A stretch of DNA of 64,000 nt, from NCBI GenBank assembly GCA_017550165.1, contig JAFZQH010000015.1:29886-93885 (forward strand). Reading direction: 5' to 3'. The notes under the pieces were generated by a model. It saw nothing but the letters and a program-made list of their open reading frames with translations, was not told where the DNA came from and made no database searches. The stretch's first letter is position 1, and each line of letters opens with the position of its first letter. This DNA is from Lachnospiraceae bacterium (GTDB lineage: Bacteria; Bacillota; Clostridia; Lachnospirales; Lachnospiraceae). Both the position numbers and the translations under genes were made by a program. Shown in pieces: positions 62,160 to 64,000 of this stretch.

Positions 62160-63106
62160 AGAAGATGTTGATAGAAATGGCACCCTTAGAGGGGATCACA
62201 ACTGCAATCTTTCGCAGTACATATAGTAAATATTTCAAGGGTGTGGACAGAATCTACACACCCTTTATCTCGGTTCAGAGCTCCCGCTCTTTTAAAAAAC
62301 GTGATCAGCGGGAGTTCATACCCTTTGCAGACAATATCGTTCCGCAGCTTCTCGGCAACAACCCGGAAACCTTCATATGGGCAGCAAAAGTCATACGGGA
62401 TGAGGGATATAGGGAGATCAACCTTAATGCAGGATGTCCTTCCGGTACCGTTGTGGCAAAGAAGAGAGGCTCCGGTATGCTTGATGACCTGATCATTTTC
62501 GGGAGGTTTCTTGATGCATATTTTGATGCAAAAGAAAGGGAAGACCTGCCGAAACTCTCTGTTAAGACAAGGGTTGGGATAGATTCCTATGACGAGGCCG
62601 AGGATATAGCACGGCTGTATATGAAATATCCTTTCTCTGAAATCATTGTTCATCCCCGCATACGAAAAGATTTCTACAAGAACAAGCCGAACAAGGCGGC
62701 CTATAGGATATTCTATGAAATGCTGCCGAAGGAGATCTTGGTATATAACGGGGATCTTTTTACAACAGGGGACGTGGAAGAGATCATGGAAGAATTCCCG
62801 GGAATAAGAGGAGTCATGCTGGGTCGCGGCTTATTAGCGGATCCTTTTCTGGCGGACCGTATACGTGGGACGCATGACCTTAAGCCGGAGGAAGAACGTA
62901 GAATAATGCGGAGTTTCCTTGATGAACTGTATCATGTCTATGAAGGAGAAATGTCCGGAGAACGGGATGTCCTTTTCAAGATGAAGGATATATGGCAATT
63001 TATGGCCTTGGATTTTCCGGACGCAGCCGGAGAACTCAAGACCATAAAGAAAGCCCGAAGTAAAGCAGAGTACGAAACTGCAGTTAATATGATCTTATTC
63101 CACTAA
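62156..63106 (+). CDS. dus: tRNA-dihydrouridine synthase
   Basis: About 316 residues. FMN-dependent reduction of uridine in tRNA D loops. MAPLEGITTAIFRSTY at the N terminus, LLGNNPETFIWAAK, the catalytic Cys in NLNAGCPSGTVVAKKRGSGML, SVKTRVGIDSYDEAED, and VYNGDLFTTGDVEEIM, MLGRGLLADP follow the family. ATG 62156 overlaps the preceding stop (ATGA), suggesting coupling; ATG 62165 is possible. Its end overlaps the convergent lipoprotein gene by 12 bases. Confidence 0.93.
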   Translation: MKKMLIEMAPLEGITTAIFRSTYSKYFKGVDRIYTPFISVQSSRSFKKRDQREFIPFADNIVPQLLGNNPETFIWAAKVIRDEGYREINLNAGCPSGTVVAKKRGSGMLDDLIIFGRFLDAYFDAKEREDLPKLSVKTRVGIDSYDEAEDIARLYMKYPFSEIIVHPRIRKDFYKNKPNKAAYRIFYEMLPKEILVYNGDLFTTGDVEEIMEEFPGIRGVMLGRGLLADPFLADRIRGTHDLKPEEERRIMRSFLDELYHVYEGEMSGERDVLFKMKDIWQFMALDFPDAAGELKTIKKARSKAEYETAVNMILFH

Positions 63107-63718
63107 TGACACAAGGGTCTGTGCTTCACTTGTACTTATTCCCACGTCCGACATGACCGCGTAGGAATACTTATCATCGGTCCAGGTGATGTTGAAGACT
63201 TTGTTGCCGTCTCCTTTAAGGGTTACTTCCCTGTCGCCCACCTTAACGGTATCTGTTTTCTTATATTCATTATAATCTCCGGAAATGTCCCCGTTCTTTA
63301 CGCCTTTTCTTATAATGGTCCTCTTGGAGCCCTCTATGCTTGGGGATTTGTCAGAATAGAAAACCTGCATCATATCATTTTTTACAGCCTGCACGAGAGT
63401 GATGGGATTACCGTCGAATTTTTCAGGAACCGTCATATCGAATCCGGCTGCCTTGGCAGCTTCCTTTGTAGTCCCAAAATCCACCCATGGATTCGGCATT
63501 CCCACATTCATTCCGCCCGAACTCTGACTTGAAGCTTCTGAAGCAGCGGATGATACAGCAGATGATACAGCAGATGATACAGCGGCTGACGATGCTGCAG
63601 CCGAGGCTTTAGACGACGATGAGGCGGCAGCAGATGATCCCCCGGCCCCGCTTCCTCCGCAACCGGCGACGAAACATACAGCCATAACACACGCAATCCC
63701 CATGATAGTTTTTCTCAT
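63095..63718 (-). CDS. Lipoprotein with Ala/Ser-rich linker and DUF4367-like end
   Basis: About 207 residues. Signal peptide with lipobox FVAGC (Cys 20 from MRKTIMG), then a low-complexity Ser/Ala linker of about 60 residues, encoded partly by repeats of GCAGATGATACA in the DNA (63549-63583). The folded end (about 75-207: AAGFDMTVPEKFDGNPITLV, VFNITWTDDKYSYAVMSDVG) resembles DUF4367 domains of outer-surface proteins (inference). I chose ATG 63718, five bases after GGAGGTATT, not the longer frame. The linker is like that of the sugar-binding lipoprotein at 5601-6668. Confidence 0.75.
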   Translation of the reverse strand: MRKTIMGIACVMAVCFVAGCGGSGAGGSSAAASSSSKASAAASSAAVSSAVSSAVSSAASEASSQSSGGMNVGMPNPWVDFGTTKEAAKAAGFDMTVPEKFDGNPITLVQAVKNDMMQVFYSDKSPSIEGSKRTIIRKGVKNGDISGDYNEYKKTDTVKVGDREVTLKGDGNKVFNITWTDDKYSYAVMSDVGISTSEAQTLVSLVE

Positions 63719-63864
63719 ATGAATACCTCCATAATAGTTCATAATGTTATTGATCAACTCAAGAGATATTTTACCATATTATTTTTGGGGATGTCACTGC
63801 AAAACAGTCGACGGCGACCTGATTTTTTCATATAATCATATATATATTATATTTGAAAGTAGGT

Positions 63865-63938
63865 AATTGCGAAACTCGCTTCGCTCGTTCGCAATCTTGA
63901 TTCCAATAGGGAAGAGTTCGTGCACTGCACGAACTCCC
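63865..63938. repeat. Two strong palindromes at the right edge
   Basis: ATTGCGAA and TTCGCAAT (63868-63897) enclose CTCGCTTCGCTCG; then GAGTTCGTGCA and TGCACGAACTC (63915-63937) around one base, a perfect 11-bp stem. Neither is followed by a clear T-run. They lie in a gene-free 282-bp end of the window. Confidence 0.65.
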
Positions 63939-64000
63939 GTATGGCAAGTACATGTGTGTTAAGTTTCGGGAGTGCTTTAATAAGCCCAAAGATACTTGGG

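Overview
The window looks like a chromosomal segment of a Gram-positive anaerobe of the class Clostridia, most likely a Lachnospiraceae member. This rests on the gene families and their order (MecA adaptor, DnaD- and DnaI-type helicase loading, Maf beside a cation diffusion facilitator, FprA flavodiiron protein, rpsF-ssb-rpsR, gdpP-rplI-dnaB), strong GGAGG ribosome binding sites with several TTG or GTG starts, and lipoproteins with Ala/Ser-rich linkers. It is inference from content, not a database match.

Layout. 1-9954 (minus strand): a furanose-type sugar ABC system (two binding lipoproteins, two permeases, one double ATPase), an FGGY sugar kinase cut by the left edge, and a YesM/YesN-like two-component system. 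9955-10714: non-coding, with a 74-bp tandem repeat array, a long cloverleaf-like palindrome and a terminator. 10715-19334 (minus): an apparent three-gene operon of an unrecognised 249-residue protein, a TIR-like protein and a 2,394-residue secreted leucine-rich-repeat/Ig-like protein. 19335-21412: a small accessory island with a tandem-HTH regulator, three loci resembling type I toxin-antitoxin modules (one broken) and a second copy of the cloverleaf-like palindrome. 21413-29008: YunG-like protein, Maf, a cation exporter, FprA, three unrecognised genes and MurC. 29009-32503 (plus): DnaA boxes, DnaD-like and DnaI-like helicase-loading proteins and PRPP synthetase. 32536-37261 (minus): a class A penicillin-binding protein and a membrane-anchored protein with a decayed C39-peptidase-like tail. 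37382-44509: a complete F-type ATP synthase operon whose c subunit carries the sodium-binding residues. 44613-49744: a five-gene operon from a GH18 cell-wall protein to FtsZ. 50534-57823: MecA, a ferredoxin pair, the gdpP-rplI-dnaB and rpsF-ssb-rpsR operons and a Sir2 deacetylase. 57983-58056: an initiator tRNA. 58102-63718: ApbE, Gx transporter and NusG-II proteins (a set seen in flavin/electron-transfer loci), LtrA, a flavodoxin-family protein, a tRNA-dihydrouridine synthase and a lipoprotein.

The housekeeping parts are ordinary. The unusual signals are concentrated between 10,090 and 21,360. They are (1) two ~230-260 bp elements sharing a conserved core and a five-stem fold whose stems differ in sequence yet keep pairing; (2) the 249-residue/TIR/giant-LRR operon, whose promoter region shares a 35-bp block (30 identical) with the region upstream of the tandem-HTH regulator; and (3) small hydrophobic peptides facing convergent RNAs, with toxin messages and RNAs all starting with the same kind of 5' hairpin. 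All functional statements about these three are inference from sequence and need the checks listed with each finding.
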